Assembly (NCBI RefSeq): GCF_000002235.5
Contig: NW_022145613.1
Location: 8,494,429 to 8,558,428 of the forward strand
From: Strongylocentrotus purpuratus
Taxonomy: Eukaryota; Echinodermata; Echinoidea; Camarodonta; Strongylocentrotidae
Direction: 5' to 3'
DNA: 64,000 nt
Shown: positions 37,311 to 49,964 of the stretch, one piece after another
Numbering within the stretch: position 1 is the first letter of the stretch
Layout: the number at the start of each line of letters is the position of its first letter
Notes under the pieces: model-generated
What the model saw: the letters and a program-made list of their open reading frames with translations, nothing else
What the model was told of the DNA's origin: nothing
Databases searched by the model: none
Made by a program: the position numbers and the translations under genes

Positions 37311-38154
37311 CGTAAAGTAAACGTCAAACGCAGCGAGTAGAGAAAGGGTATAACGAATAAGGTGAAACAAAAAATGAAATCAATGAAAAGTAAAACACAA
37401 ATTGGGTAGATATCAATGACAAAAGCCACTTTAAAACATATTCTAGGCCTATTTTAAAGTAAAATAATTTGAAAACCCCTCTTGGAACACGTGTACAGGT
37501 GTTTCCGCGGTGCAGACGATTTCGTTCGAGAACGACAAAAGGGCGGTAAAACACGTCAAATTAACTTCACAAAACTCGAACACTAGAATTAACAAAAGTA
37601 CATTATGTAGAACCGAACATTATGAAATGTGTACGATAGAATCGTTGTTTCTTGTATTGTCTTTTGTAAAACTGTCTGAAAACATGATAATGAGAGAAAG
37701 AGAGAGAGAGAGAAAGGTCGCCACCATTAAACATACGCGAATTGATAAATAAACTATCGGAAAAGCTGTATAATGGGATTTATACAAGACAACACATATA
37801 ACCAGCAGAGTGACTTAACAAATGAATCTGTTGAACGTGCCCCAATTAGATTATTTCAAGGTGTACTGTGTTTATTGGATTCGTGCGAATTAAATTAGCT
37901 GTTGATGCGATTGTTTCGAAGCTGGCTTCTTAGTCACACTCACCTTTAAAGTGGCTTGTGATTCTGTAAAAGGGGTCAGAGAAAAAGATGATGTTAGTGT
38001 TTTTTTAACCGAATTTTGTTTTTGAAAGAAGAGTTTATTACGTAAAATTAAAGTTGTTTTTTGCTTCTTTTTTTTATAAAGAAAATAATATTAGATAATT
38101 TGGGTACTTCTTATTTACAAGCTCGGATCATTAATGATAAGATGGGTAGCAGAA
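37310..38154. other. Unique DNA
   Basis: A short GA run at 37693-37715 is the only structure seen. Confidence 0.5.
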
Positions 38155-38460
38155 TCCTTGCAATCTGATTGGTCAATTACCATGTAATTATTTTTACTGG
38201 ACGCACGCGATATCGGCGATCGATACCACCGATATCCTTTTTTTTTGTAATAATTTTTTTTTATATAATTTTTTTTTTTTAATGATTTTTTGATAATTTT
38301 TTTTCTTTCTTTTTTTTAAATTTCATGATAAGTTAAAAATCATGCGTCCCGGGTAAAAAAAATCATGCGTCCGGTAAAAAAAAATCATGCGTCCGGTAAA
38401 AAAAATTACCGGACGCATGATTTTGCCATGCATCCGGTAAATCTGTAAAATAACAAAATT
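38155..38460. mobile_element. Terminal-repeat-like relic with GGACGCATGA words
   Basis: TTTTTACTGGACGCACGCG near 38190 is echoed by three direct copies of a ~24-bp unit (ATCATGCGTCCGGTAAAA, 38335-38405) and then by its inverse TTACCGGACGCATGATTTT at 38406-38424. The middle holds a GATATCGG..CCGATATC hairpin and T-rich DNA. This looks like nested or tandemly expanded ends of a small DNA transposon. Confidence 0.5.
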
Positions 38461-38501
38461 TTGTAGTTTTGACAATTTTTGGGGCCTCATCTTATAAAAC
38501 A

Positions 38502-38632
38502 GATGATGCACAGGTTCAATTCGTGGGTCGGTGGAATTGTGTGCACGCGGTACCTTTAAATTTGGTCTAAAACCATTCAAAGGTACCTTGTGCACACAAT
38601 CCCTACCGACGCACTCAAACCTGTGCATCATT
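38502..38632. repeat. Imperfect hairpin, ~58-bp arms
   Basis: GATGATGCACAGGTT..TTGTGTGCAC..GGTACCTTT faces AAAGGTACC..GTGCACACAA..AACCTGTGCATCAT across a ~14-bp loop (TTGGTCTAAAACCA, itself partly palindromic). Arm identity is about 80% by eye. Probably a small foldback element. Confidence 0.75.
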
Positions 38633-38639
38633 ATTTTGT

Positions 38640-41510
38640 ATACTCTCTAATTCTAATTGCGGGACATCCCAGCAGATTGACACCCCACGTGACCGACATA
38701 AATCATAGTCTCATGGCTTTCAGCCGTTGGTCTCGTGAATGCAATCTTCGGAAAGCTTTTCAGAAGATCAATAACATAATAATATTGAGCGTTTCTACTG
38801 CGCTCTTTCTGATATTTATCTTAACAGAAAACAACAAAAACGAAATCAACATAAGAGCGGCTCTTGTCGGTCTCACACGTGATGCAGCCTTCTAATGGTG
38901 AACAGTTGCATTTACATATCGTGTCAGAAATACAAACGACAAACTTTGAATACCACGTTGAGCATTTAACATTTGACTTTCGATTCAGAAAAGAAGATTT
39001 TAAGACTTTTTACATAAATTTAATTTCCACTTTGAGTATCAACTCAAAGTTGAAGATCGTTTCAATGTAAAATGGCATAGGCCTACATGAAAGAGAGGTA
39101 ATACATTGCAAAGTTAAAAGAGACCGACATTCGAATCTGTATTATCAGATAATGGCAAAACGAGGCACTAGAAATGAAAAGTCGGATTTGTCTGTGGATG
39201 TTAAGCTATTTTCTCAACTTGTAAAGAAATGCTCTCGCATTCTCCCAAACTGTTATTAAACAGACGAAGATACAGACACGTGGTGAGAAGGACACTGGTA
39301 ATGGTGCGCCGATTCCTGCAAAGTGTCCTTTTATATGGCCCGCACCAAAATGTAAGTTAATATTCAAGTTGATCCAATGTGGAAATGTAAGATTATTTTA
39401 GATAGAGTCAGTTCTACATTATGTACGGAGATAATCATTTAAGTGTAGAGAGAGAGAGAGAAAGAGAAAAGTGGCACCAAATCTATTGTGCTCTTTTCCA
39501 TTCCCCACCTAGATATTTCATTCATTTTAGTCATGCAAGTCAAAACGCATTAATGGCGGAGGAAATTCTCCTGTCGCACGTCTTGTAAGGAGCTTAAATA
39601 CCACTACTCTGACCTTTCTTAATTGATGATAATCACAAAAGGATTGGAATGGAGGATCCTTTCTCCCGGGGGTAACAAGGAAGGCGTCATATGCGCCATT
39701 TTGTTGAGCTCGGATTATAATCCTCTGAAATTAATTAACGGCGGCGGCTTAATGCGCACGAGTAATACTTTGCGGAGACTCGATCGTGTCTCTGTTAATA
39801 TGGAGAAAGGTGTTGCATGAGCTTGCTGTTACCGAAGAGGGCGAATTAGAGTGGGGCGTAAACGCTAACAGCTCTAACTGGTTTGAAGAACTTTTAGACT
39901 ATTTATCCAGACTCCATATCTTCGGATTTCTAACTTCTGATGCTTATTTAGGCAATAGGTGGTAGGTTTTGATAAACACTTTCTGTTTGACTCATTAAGA
40001 CAGTATGTTTGTATACACATGTACGTCTTAAACAATATCACCAATGGCATTTGAAATGGGGACAATACTGATTTAGGCTTTAGCCCAAAGTTAAAATGTA
40101 GGCTAACAAATATTCTAGTGTCAAAGTTATCTCTACTTTCAGTAATGAACGTATTTCACTTTATAGTAGTTCTCAAAAAGAGAATGTTTTATATCTTTAA
40201 AAGCCTTTAAATGCATTTGTGAGTGTAGATATTTTTTTAAACAATACTTTGAGGATGTTGCCAAATTAAGACAATTTGCGTATCAGTACAAAGACTCAGA
40301 CTCACAAGCACACGAAAAAGGTAGAATTCTGAGAAGAAAAAAAATTACGTCATCCATCGGCAGTCACTGACCTACATTTTAAGATGATAAGAATATTAAT
40401 TCGTATAACTCAAATCAATATACTGGTTTAAAAACTACTGATGCGATGTGACTGATTTCTATATATCGCAATGATTCTTTCAACCCCAGTTAAACAAAAC
40501 TGAGGTACAATTTCCTTTTGCACGCCTTCCAAGGTCTTCGTGTCATAGGGACACCCGGAACGCCACTCAGCCCAGCCTCTCCGGTGTTCCACCATCCAGC
40601 ACCCCACTCGCGACCAGTCGTGCGTGTTACGAACGACGATTCGAAACAGACGTTAGATAATTTCCTTCTAATTTGCCCCCAACGTCCCTGCGCGCGCCGT
40701 AAGTCGATCACCCCCTCCAAGCCCTCGCCTGTATTTCCCCAGCCGCGTAAAATCCTTCCGAAAATTAATTTTCAAGATTTTTCTTGTTCCAAGCTTACGG
40801 TTTGCACAAGATAAACAAGGGACTGAAGCTTTGTCTTCATAAGGATTAGCAAATCGACCCTCAACCATCCTTGATTGCGATGCACTTTTCTCGACTCCGT
40901 CATCATCATCATCCTCGAAACAATGATAAATCACTTCGCATTGCCACGCCTAAGATTTCTCAGCAGGCATTAATGGTTGCCTGCACAACCACTGCAAATG
41001 AAATAATTGTCTTGCTTGCGGCGATGTTCATATTCTATTTACTCATAGCAGCTTTGCTCTAGGTGAGAACGTGCTTTCTTTATAAGACGTTAGAGTGGAC
41101 TTGTTATAATCATAAATCATGATATGCATAAAATGTCATGATATAATTTTGTCAAATTATTTGAACAAATAATAATATATTTCATGATCCTCTCATTGCA
41201 AATGAAAACGGGTGAAGAAAAGTAATCCAGATTGGAAGTTCGTTGGAAAATGATTAATTACACACACACATAAAATTTTGTGTACAAAATATAAATATTC
41301 TGCAGGCAGAATAGAAGTACATAAAGCTTGAAATTTGTGTGTTTTGTATTAAAGAAGGGGTGATTTTTACGATGACTTTATAAACATTTACTTGTTCTAA
41401 ATCCTTTGCTTACTCAACGAAAGCTGCAGAATCTACGTTCAACAAGCCTGATGAAATACGGGCGATATTGATAGAAATGGCATGACGCTATCAACTTTTG
41501 AATTGAGACA
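38640..41510. other. Unique intergenic DNA
   Basis: No gene supported. Sub-blocks 39640-39870 and 40500-40800 are more balanced in composition and contain more CpG than average, so could be conserved noncoding DNA. The 98-codon frame at 40518-40814 has no recognised domain. Confidence 0.45.
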
Positions 41511-41515
41511 CAGGA

Positions 41516-41700
41516 AATGCCTCCAGGGGCACGGTAAGTTTATCCGGGGGTAGTTGCCCGGGATTATTGTCCGTGGTAAGTGTCCTGGGGTAGCTGTGAA
41601 GGTATAGTTGTCCATGAATAGTTTTTCTTCTGGGGTACTTTCTCAGGGATACTTTACCGGAGTTACCTTTCCTTGGGGCAGTCGCCCAGCGGATAGTCAT
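41516..41700 (+). repeat. Degenerate ~18-22 bp minisatellite
   Basis: Variants of a unit like CCGGGGGTAGTTGTCC recur about eight times (GGGGGTAGTTGCCC, GTGGTAAGTGTCC, TGGGGTAGCTG, GGTATAGTTGTCC, TGGGGTACTTTCTC and others). The divergence suggests age. Confidence 0.65.
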
Positions 41701-41730
41701 TTTCGATTCGGAAGTCAGCTTCAAAGGTAT

Positions 41731-41890
41731 ACTAGGGACTTTTCGATTTGCACGTAGACATAGTGGACAGCTACGTGTGACGTCCTTTTAAGGCACTGGC
41801 AGTGCCTTAAAAGGACACCACATTGCCTTAAAAGGACGTCACACGTAGCAGTCCACTATGTCGAGGTGCAAATCGAAAAGTCCATATAGT
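41731..41890. mobile_element. 160-bp palindromic MITE
   Basis: The left arm GGGACTTTTCGATTTGCAC..GACATAGTGGAC..CTACGTGTGACGTCC and the right arm are near-perfect complements. The centre carries three alternating CCTTTTAAGGCA / TGCCTTAAAAGG blocks. The ends read ACTAGG and CATATAGT. Confidence 0.8.
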
Positions 41891-42884
41891 ATTATTATCA
41901 TTATGATTGAGTGTTTGACGTCACCTGTGTCTGGGAATGGAGAACTGACTCACTGTAAACCGTCTGGTCTCTCATCCTGATATAATGACCAGATGGACCA
42001 CTTCACATCGGGGTTTCTCTAAATCTTCTTACACAAAATATGGTGCAGCAGGTTCTTATATTATTAATTATAAAACCTATAAACTGCACAAGACGAGTAT
42101 TAAAACCAATCAATATTGGACCCATAATCATATTAAGCTTGTCATGTACATACAAATTCAATGTACATTTAAATTTAAAAACAATTCATGTTTTATATGA
42201 AAGGTTGGTAGTTGTTTCCTTGTGTTTTCTTCCTACTTCTAATAAATAGAGGTGAAAGGAACTGGCAAATAATTCTCCGCAACTTTTCTGTTTCCATTTC
42301 TGTCTAGTTTTGCTCTGTATTTTGTATCATGATATCAATGATAGCTTAAACTTCTCCACAAGCAATCGTTGCACATAGGATAATTCAAATGATAAAGATA
42401 ATCACATCATACAAATTTTGATTGCCGATAGGAGTTGTGTCAAGGTATTACCTGACTTTATCCTCATCCAATTTTTTTTTCTCGACAAAAATTATATGTA
42501 TTTTCACCATACGCGAGCCCAAGCCCCAACTGACCGGTCAATTTAATCTAGACTTTTCCAAATATATCACCAACATTTTCATATATGTGATATTTTCACC
42601 ACTTTGCATTGACACAAAATGCGTAATAAGCATACACCCTGTCATAAAGTCCACGATCGATACTATTTCATAAAATCGAAAATGTAATTACGGTTTTGTC
42701 GTCTGACTAATAAACTTGCTTTTCCAGCATTTAACTCCCTTGCCACCGGAACTTGAGCGTTGGTATCGTTGCGTTGAGAGGTGTTTGAAAAGAAATCTGA
42801 TGTGATTATTTCCTCGTCATGTTCAATAAAATTGATGTTGATCACGGTGCCAAGGGCTGTCTAATTCAATGTCGGACGAGGGGT
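41891..42884. other. Unique AT-rich DNA
   Basis: No feature recognised. Confidence 0.5.
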
Positions 42885-43008
42885 CAGGGAATGTTAAGGT
42901 CCAGAGGGATAAAAGGGATAGGGAGAGGCGGAGGAGGAGGGATAGAGAAATTAGGGAGAACAATGAAGAGGAGAGAGAAAGAGAGGAAGGGGGACATAAA
43001 TGATTTAG

Positions 43009-43046
<38 letters not shown>

Positions 43047-43225
43047 AAGAAAAAGAGAGATGTGGACAGAGAGGGAACAGGAAGAGAGGGAGATAGAAAG
43101 AGTGAGGGGAGTGTGTGTGTGTGTGTGTGTGGGGGGTGTGTGTGTGTGTTTCTGTCAGTGTATTTCCGAGAGAGAGAGAGAGAGAGAGAGACATACAGAG
43201 AGAGGGAGAGAGAGAGGGGGAGCGC
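42885..43225 (+). repeat. (GA)n and (GT)n compound repeat
   Basis: Purine tract with GA runs (43010-43060, 43170-43216) and an internal (GT)n with a G6 interruption at 43110-43149. The 151- and 173-codon open frames across it are repeat artefacts. Confidence 0.9.
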
Positions 43226-44972
43226 AGTTTCAACCCTGCATCTTTGGGGAATATTTTGGAATTATATCTTTTGATTGAAATGTATAATTCCATTATACTA
43301 TCGTCTGACAAATAACACTTTGGCGTCAACCTTGTGATGTTCATATAATTACAAATATGTTTGGACTTATTTTACTTCGAGATAATTATTCGTTAAGATC
43401 ACTCGCAAAATGTGGGATAGTAGTATATGATATGGTGAGGTGTACAACATGCTGAGGTACAGGTTTATAAGTAATGTTGTTCAGCTGTACAATATTTGGG
43501 GGCAATCAACGCATTGTCTGTGAACAGGTTTCCACAAATTTGAATGTTTCATTGATATATTATTTTTAATGGTCACATACTTTATTCATTGAATATTTTA
43601 TTTATATATTTATTCATGGTATAATAAAACATATAATTAGAGTTGTATACATTATATAATATCACAAAAAAGCATAAAAAAGAAACAGTCAAGCCTAGAT
43701 GAATACACTCGACAAGGCGGAAAATAATACAAATAACTATACCTTCACCCCCCAAAAATAGGATAAACATACAATGGAAAAAAACACAACGAACGTGTCA
43801 AATGTAAATTTGGGCACTTGGAACACTGACTCGAATATCATATAAGCCTACCATAATATTGTTAAGTACATACAGAAATACATTTTGTATAGTTTAAAAA
43901 CATTGACTCTTAATTCTTTAATCAAGAGGAGATAAAAATAAACAATAAAATGTCTACATTGATTGTAAATGAACAAATTGTAACTCATAAAATTCGATTT
44001 TTAATATTCAGCCTGTGTGAAAAATACAAGGTATGTTAGACTGTTTACAATGTAAATACATTATTCCTCTTTTTGTTTTTGTTAATTGCTTAGACAAGGG
44101 CATAAACTTGGTCAATAGGAATCTTTTAATAGAAAAATTTACCGTAAAGGTTAATTTGTACTCTATATGAACTATTCTATGATTAAAATCTTATGAATTT
44201 ACCGAAAACGTTTAAAGGTCAAATCCAATCCAAAATAAGTTGATTCCAACTAAAATAAATTATGAAGAACACAATGCTTTCAGGAGCTTGTGACATTCAA
44301 AGTAGTAGCAGTAATAGTACAGAGGTAGTAGTAGCAGTAGTAGAAATAGAAGCAGTAGTAAAAGTATGCTAGGTCCATGGTAAAAGCAAGATGACACGAT
44401 GTATGAAGTGACCGACATTGAGTCGATATGGAAAATCACAGAGGAAAGATAGTTAAAAACTTGCCTCTGACATTTTATTTGAAAATGGAATTCCTTAATT
44501 GTTTGAAGATGAATCTTAAATCAATAATACGTATTAATATCTCGATGGACTTTCAAGACTCTCATCCCTACCACACCACGAAAATTAAACGCCTGGAAAA
44601 TCAATTGAGGGAGTGAACGTGTCGAAAATGGGCGCTAAGTGCAGAGAAGCGTGTTAACTCCAAATTGAATACCAGGGACTTCTAATGGAAGAAACAGATA
44701 TTGGATAACATTAAATAAAACATTTTAAATCTCCACGCCTTCATATAGTTGCTGCGATGGAACTGATAGAGTTGGTTGGGGGGGGGGGGGGTTGAATCCG
44801 AGGGGGCGTGCTTGAGTTGACGAGAAGAACCACTGAAACAATAATATTACATCTGCGAATGTGACTTGTCAAATTCAGGGACCCATCCTGTACTTTGGAA
44901 ATGATAATAAAGAAGCTTGTTCTGATCAGCTATAGCACTTGTATGTGTAGCTTTAAGTGCATGTTGAAAAGA

Positions 44973-44974
<2 letters not shown>
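43226..44974. other. AT-rich unique DNA with short (AGT)n and G run
   Basis: AGT triplets occur at about 44305-44365 and a G14 run near 44777. Nothing coding was supported. Confidence 0.5.
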
Positions 44975-45015
<41 letters not shown>

Positions 45016-45155
45016 GGGGCTAGAAAAAAAGGGGACAGGATGAAAGGGGGAGTCAGAAGAGACAGGTGCAGTGACAGACTGACAAAAGATAGAAAGAAGA
45101 GAGAGAGAGAAATAGAGAGAGAGGGGCTGGAAAAGACATGGAGAGAGAATGTGGA
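44975..45155 (+). repeat. (GA)n tract
   Basis: A pure GA run at 44977-45013, then a purine-rich extension with further GA runs. Confidence 0.85.
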
Positions 45156-46363
45156 AGGACAGACAAGACTTTTTTTTCAATATTAAAGGAGTGAAAACAA
45201 ACAAAAAAAAACTAAAGGTATTGTTCATTCTTTTCATTGCTATAACTCAAAGGTCGTTAAATAAATTATTTTAGACTCATTCTATCATTGTAATTATTCT
45301 TCGGTCTCCATTTGACATGAAAACAAGAAACCTTTCAGAGTTAGAAACAACGGGGGAATATTTGCACGATCCTACAGCGCGGTTGGACTCCAAAACTAAT
45401 TTTCTGCGTTTTGCATTGTTTTCATGGCGACACGGCGAGAGGTGAAGAAAAGACAAATTAATTTCAATCCACCAACAAAGAAACAAGGCCATGAAAATCC
45501 CGAAAGATCTCCTCGAATCGTGGCGAGCAAATGCCAAACTTTCTCCTGTTTCAATAATAATGAGCAAATAATCACGAAACAGGAGAAAAGGAAGACCCCA
45601 AAACCCGTCACAGCGTGAGATGTGATTTATTTTCCAGAGACCCGCTCATTTCGGATCAATTTTCCCATCAGGCCTCTGCAAACAAGGCAACAATGCCAAG
45701 TCAAATGGCTCGAAAAAGGCGCTTGCCTTGACTTGCGTAATTTGGCGCAGGTACATGCGTTTCATCATTAAAGCGAAATTGCGGGATAATTCCGTTGGGG
45801 GCGGGAAGGGGCTTCGGGGTTTAGATGATCACGTACGAAGAAGAGAAGGTTGGCCGAGGTATTGGAGGAAAGGGACTTCAAATGGGCCTTTGATGAGGTT
45901 TGGAAAATGACTGTTGTTTGCTACAAAGGTGAATAATAATAGAGTACTAACGAGTGAAAATTTGGGCCCTGGGAAATAACATGAGCTATAATAATTATGT
46001 TGTATAGCATTACCTTAGCATAATCGTAGCTTTATCACTTTTTAAAGATCGCTCAGTGAAGTCTTGCTCCATCTTTGTAGTTTTTCCCTCTTCGGTAGTT
46101 CTTAACACTCCTCTTGTTTTTGCTTGTACCACTTTCCATCATCTGTCATTTTCTTCGTCTTCTCCATCATCATCTCCACGCTCGTTTGTTTTCTTTTTCC
46201 TTTTCTTTTTTTAAGCATCCTGTAAAATTGTCTTCTCTACCTGATTTTTAGATTTTCCCTTTTCACGTTTGTCCTATAAACTTTGGCTGTATAGGATTTT
46301 GCCTTACCAATCAATGTGATTTGAATTTTGGTTTACCCAGCTGTACTTTCAATATCCATTATA
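45156..46363. other. Unique DNA
   Basis: The 45360-45910 block has balanced composition and higher CpG than average but no recognisable exon or domain. Possible conserved noncoding sequence; not established. Confidence 0.45.
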
Positions 46364-46538
46364 CACTCTAATTTTATAATCGAAAGTGAGACCAAAGAGG
46401 ACGGAGAGTAGTTTCAAACGGTACATTTACATTATAGCATATTGCTTTCAATATACTGGATCCAACAGTATAAAGGTTTAATCCAGCATATCGAAAGTGT
46501 AAATAAACAATTTTTAAGAGATTGTCCCTCCTTGGCCT
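46364..46538. mobile_element. Relic of the CACTCTAAA MITE family
   Basis: Starts TA-CACTCTAATTTT and contains ACTGGATCCAACAGTATAAAGG..AATCCAGCAT and CCCTCCTTGGCC. These match the centre and right half of 17180-17385 in reverse orientation. The right terminus is missing where it meets the TTAA-type element at 46539. Confidence 0.6.
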
Positions 46539-47012
46539 TTGAAGGTACTATATTTGCAGGTCAAACAAATGAAAATATAAAATACCACCGGCATTTGAAA
46601 TACATTACTTGAAAATGGCTTTTTTTTGTGTGGGATAATAACGACCATTAGTTGTCGAATCGACATAGGCCTAATGATTGCAATCACCTAAGTAATAGTC
46701 TGATTTCCAGACCCTTGTACCGAATGATCGTACGTTATGTGCTGCACAAAGAATTCAAGCAGTTTAATTTTGGCCATTACAAGTAGTGGGTTATTGATGT
46801 AGACAATTATTGCTCATGTACCTGTTACAGCTCATTTTTCAGTCAGTCACTCAATAGTGTCTGACATGTCTAGTGACAGTGAAGTCTAGAAAGTAAACGG
46901 GTTTCCTTGCATAATTGCTAACGTTTAAATATCACAGATAGGACATATTCATAATTCCTGCACAGTTCTACAGAATTTGATGTTGGCTGCAAAAGAGACA
47001 TATTGTCTTTAA
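46539..47012 (-). mobile_element. TTAA-flanked non-autonomous element, copy 1
   Basis: Ends read TTGA-AGGTACTATATTTGCAGG on the left and the complement of TTAA-AGACAATATGTCTC on the right. The whole sequence is the reverse complement of 48930-49396, including the words CAAGTAGTGGGTT, CAGTCACTCAATAGTGTCTGAC and TTCATAATTCCTGC. No coding sequence. TTAA sites suggest piggyBac-type or a related mechanism. Confidence 0.8.
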
Positions 47013-47305
47013 AATGTTGTTTTGGGGAGTGTATAAATTCAGAGTGATTCCTTAGCTACATGAGGTCACTTTATCACCATCAGCTAATTTCAGCCGGTGT
47101 AGCATGGGTCCATCCAGGGGGAGGGGAGCTGGGATATACTTTTGGGGGGATTCGCTTTAAACGGGTGGACAGAATGCAAGAGAACGAGGCCATCTATAAT
47201 CGAGGGCAGGGTTAGGAGGGGTTTATCGTCTTCTTTCTACCATGTCTACGTTGCCCCCCCCCCCCCCCCTCCATTTCCTCCCGTTTCTTACCTCCTTCTC
47301 TCCTG

Positions 47306-47347
<42 letters not shown>

Positions 47348-47828
47348 ATTGGATTATGGGGTGGCGCCTACCCTCATGCCCCCTTAGATATATCACTTTC
47401 GAGTTATACCATAAGCATTGATAATGATATTCGATACCCAGAGGTGTATTGTAAGTTTGTTTGGTTTTCTTATTATTCTTTTTCAGAAAGCAAAAGGAAG
47501 TTTCTTGAGTACTTGGGCGCAAACCGGAGCAGCATAAGAAGTGAAAAACATTACTATATTCAAGATTAGGCTCATGGTTAACGGTTGGAAGGATACCTTA
47601 TTGACATAAGGTAAGGTATGTTGTGACAAATGACCCAAGCTGATTACTGCATGCGTAGAGGTGCGAGTAAAAATCATTTTACTAATTGGCTCGATGCCTA
47701 ATTTACGAGACATTCCCCTCCATCAGCTTTCTTCATGGGCGAGCAATGCATGCAGAAGCCATGAGTATCATGTCTATGGTTTGTTCAAATGAGAGATACG
47801 AACAGAAAGAGAAGAGAGAAGAGAGAAT
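47013..47828. other. Unique DNA with poly(C) and (CT)n
   Basis: A C17-like run at about 47256-47272 and a CT run at 47311-47343. No gene recognised. Confidence 0.55.

Positions 47829-47901
<73 letters not shown>
47829..47901 (+). repeat. (GA)n microsatellite
   Basis: About 70 bp of perfect GA. It is matched ~170 bp downstream by a (CT)n run on the same strand (48100-48141), so hairpin pairing is possible. Confidence 0.9.
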
Positions 47902-47902
<1 letters not shown>

Positions 47903-48029
47903 AAGAAGACGAGAGTACGTGCTGCATCATTAAAAATGATTTGTGGAAGTGATATTTATTGCCGATGGAAACGGTTAATGTCCCGGACTTTTGAGGTAAT
48001 AACCATGTCGCAAGATCTACAAATTTACC

Positions 48030-48097
48030 CCCCCCCCTCCCCTTCTTCTTCCCCTCCCATATCTGTAGGCACACACACATGCACACACACACACACA

Positions 48098-48145
<48 letters not shown>

Positions 48146-48300
48146 CCCTTGCTCTCGCCCTCAGAACCCTCATCTCCTCAGACTTGTTTTTTTTATTTCT
48201 CCTTCTTTATCTCCTATCTTGATTTTTTGTTTCATATCTCCCTTCTCATTTTCTACATCCCTTTCTTTTATTCAATCTCTCTCTCTCTCTCTCTCTCTTA
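48030..48300 (+). repeat. Poly(C), (CA)n and (CT)n tracts
   Basis: C9 near 48030, CA runs 48070-48100, CT runs 48100-48141 and 48276-48299. The 254-codon frame spanning 47789-48553 is a chain of microsatellite translations. Confidence 0.85.
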
Positions 48301-48929
48301 CCCCTCCCCCAGTGCCTCTTACCTCACTGTCTCTCCCTCTCTAACCCCGCCCCCCTTCGCGTTATCTTCCATTTTCCTTTCTCTCTCACTGACAATTCCC
48401 CCACCCTTCTCTTTCTACACCATCAAGTCTTCAATTAAAATTATAACATGGCCTTGTAAATGCTTTCATGTGCTACTATTAAATATTTTCCTCGATATCA
48501 TGACGAATAGATTCATCAAAGGATACAAGACCTTCGTATGTAAAGGGGTGTAGCCAGCAGCTACTTGGTCAAGGGAATAAAGAAAGAACTTGAAACTGTT
48601 TCCAGTCGTATTGGAATGCAGGATGTAAAGCAGCAACAATAACAAACAAAATCATCATCAACAACTAACAATACCAGCAGCAAACAACGAGAAAATACAT
48701 CAGTTCTGATAATGAAAGAAATCAATTTACTAAGAGAACAAGATGAAATTAACTCTAACTCGACACAGTTATAATTGTATAAAGACATCAAGTAAATGAT
48801 AACTGTTTAACGAATGCGATAAAACCACAGCAAATAAATAACTCGGTCTATCAGGATAACAATTTCATAACGAGTTCCTTTTCATGATGGTGGACTTTTT
48901 AAATATTTGTAGTTTTCTGCAAGTTTCCC
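48301..48929. other. Pyrimidine-rich then AT-rich unique DNA
   Basis: No feature recognised. Confidence 0.5.
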
Positions 48930-49396
48930 TTAAAGATACTATGTCCCTTATGCAGCCAACATCAAGAACTTTGCAGGAATTATGAATATGTCAGAGTTAG
49001 CAGTGTCCTAATATTCAAATTATGCAAGGAAATCCGTCTACTTACTAGACTTTACTGTCAGACACTATTGAGTGACTGACTGGCTTGTTTTCTTCTTTGG
49101 TAATAATATTCATAAAATGAGCTGTAAAGGGTACATGGGCATTTGTCTACATCAAAAACCCACTTCTTGTAATGGCCAACACTAAACTGATTGAATCTTT
49201 GCGCAGCATAAAACGTACTACCATTCGGTACAATGCTCTTAAAAGCTCTAAGTCGTCATTTTCCCACTTAAAGATATTTTCCAGCCCCCCCCCCCTTGTT
49301 TTTTAGGGAAGTCCTGAATTAGTATTATCTTTCAAATGCCGTTGGAATTTAACCTTTTCATTTTTTGGCCCTGCAAATGGGACATAGTACCTTTAA
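48930..49396 (+). mobile_element. TTAA-flanked non-autonomous element, copy 2
   Basis: Ends: TTAA-AGATACTATGTCCCTTATGCAG and CTGCAAATGGGACATAGTACCT-TTAA, giving ~22-bp terminal inverted repeats. About 467 bp, in inverted orientation to 46539-47012. No transposase. Confidence 0.85.
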
Positions 49397-49964
49397 TCTA
49401 TTTACATATTGCTGTTCTAGACAATCCTATAAAATTAATTAGTATCAATTACATGAAGGCCTATAGCAGAGTCGGACGATTTCGAATTAATCTTTGACAG
49501 TGTTGTCGAAATCTGTTATCACGATTTCCAAAACTCTCTATTACCTCTTTAATGGTACGCAGGTAAAGAAATGACAAGGAATTAAAATAGGGACGTGGGT
49601 CTCCGACATGAATTATAGGAATTGTAAACATCATCATGCCCAAAGCTTTTAGGGGGTATATGAAATGATACTAGGTTGATATAGACATGATAGAGGCAAG
49701 ATAAGATGACAAAGGTACAGATACACTGTGGAACAATCGTACAGAAAATTGAAGTGACGACGGTCGAAGCTGAAACGTTGGTGAAGAGAAGACAGAAAGA
49801 CAGTGGACGACAGTCAGATATGGAAAGATATGTATTTATTGGTAAAGTATGAATTGAAGAAAAATGTGTAAAAACGGAACAGACATTCCGCAAATTGATT
49901 TGTAGGTATTGTTTCTTTCGTCTGTGAAGTTTAGTCAAATGCTTTGAAAATTGTACAAATAGGC
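49397..49964. other. Unique DNA
   Basis: Contains no supported gene. The minus-strand 132-codon frame (49582-49980) lacks any recognised domain. Confidence 0.45.

Noticed and set aside
40518-40814. 98-codon Pro-rich frame as a gene
   Set aside because: Composition is plausible but there is no domain, no splice context and an equally open antisense frame.
42819-43344. 151- and 173-codon frames on opposite strands
   Set aside because: Both come from the (GA)n/(GT)n compound repeat.
47789-48553. 254-codon open frame
   Set aside because: It chains GA, CA and CT microsatellites; no domain and no coding-like composition.
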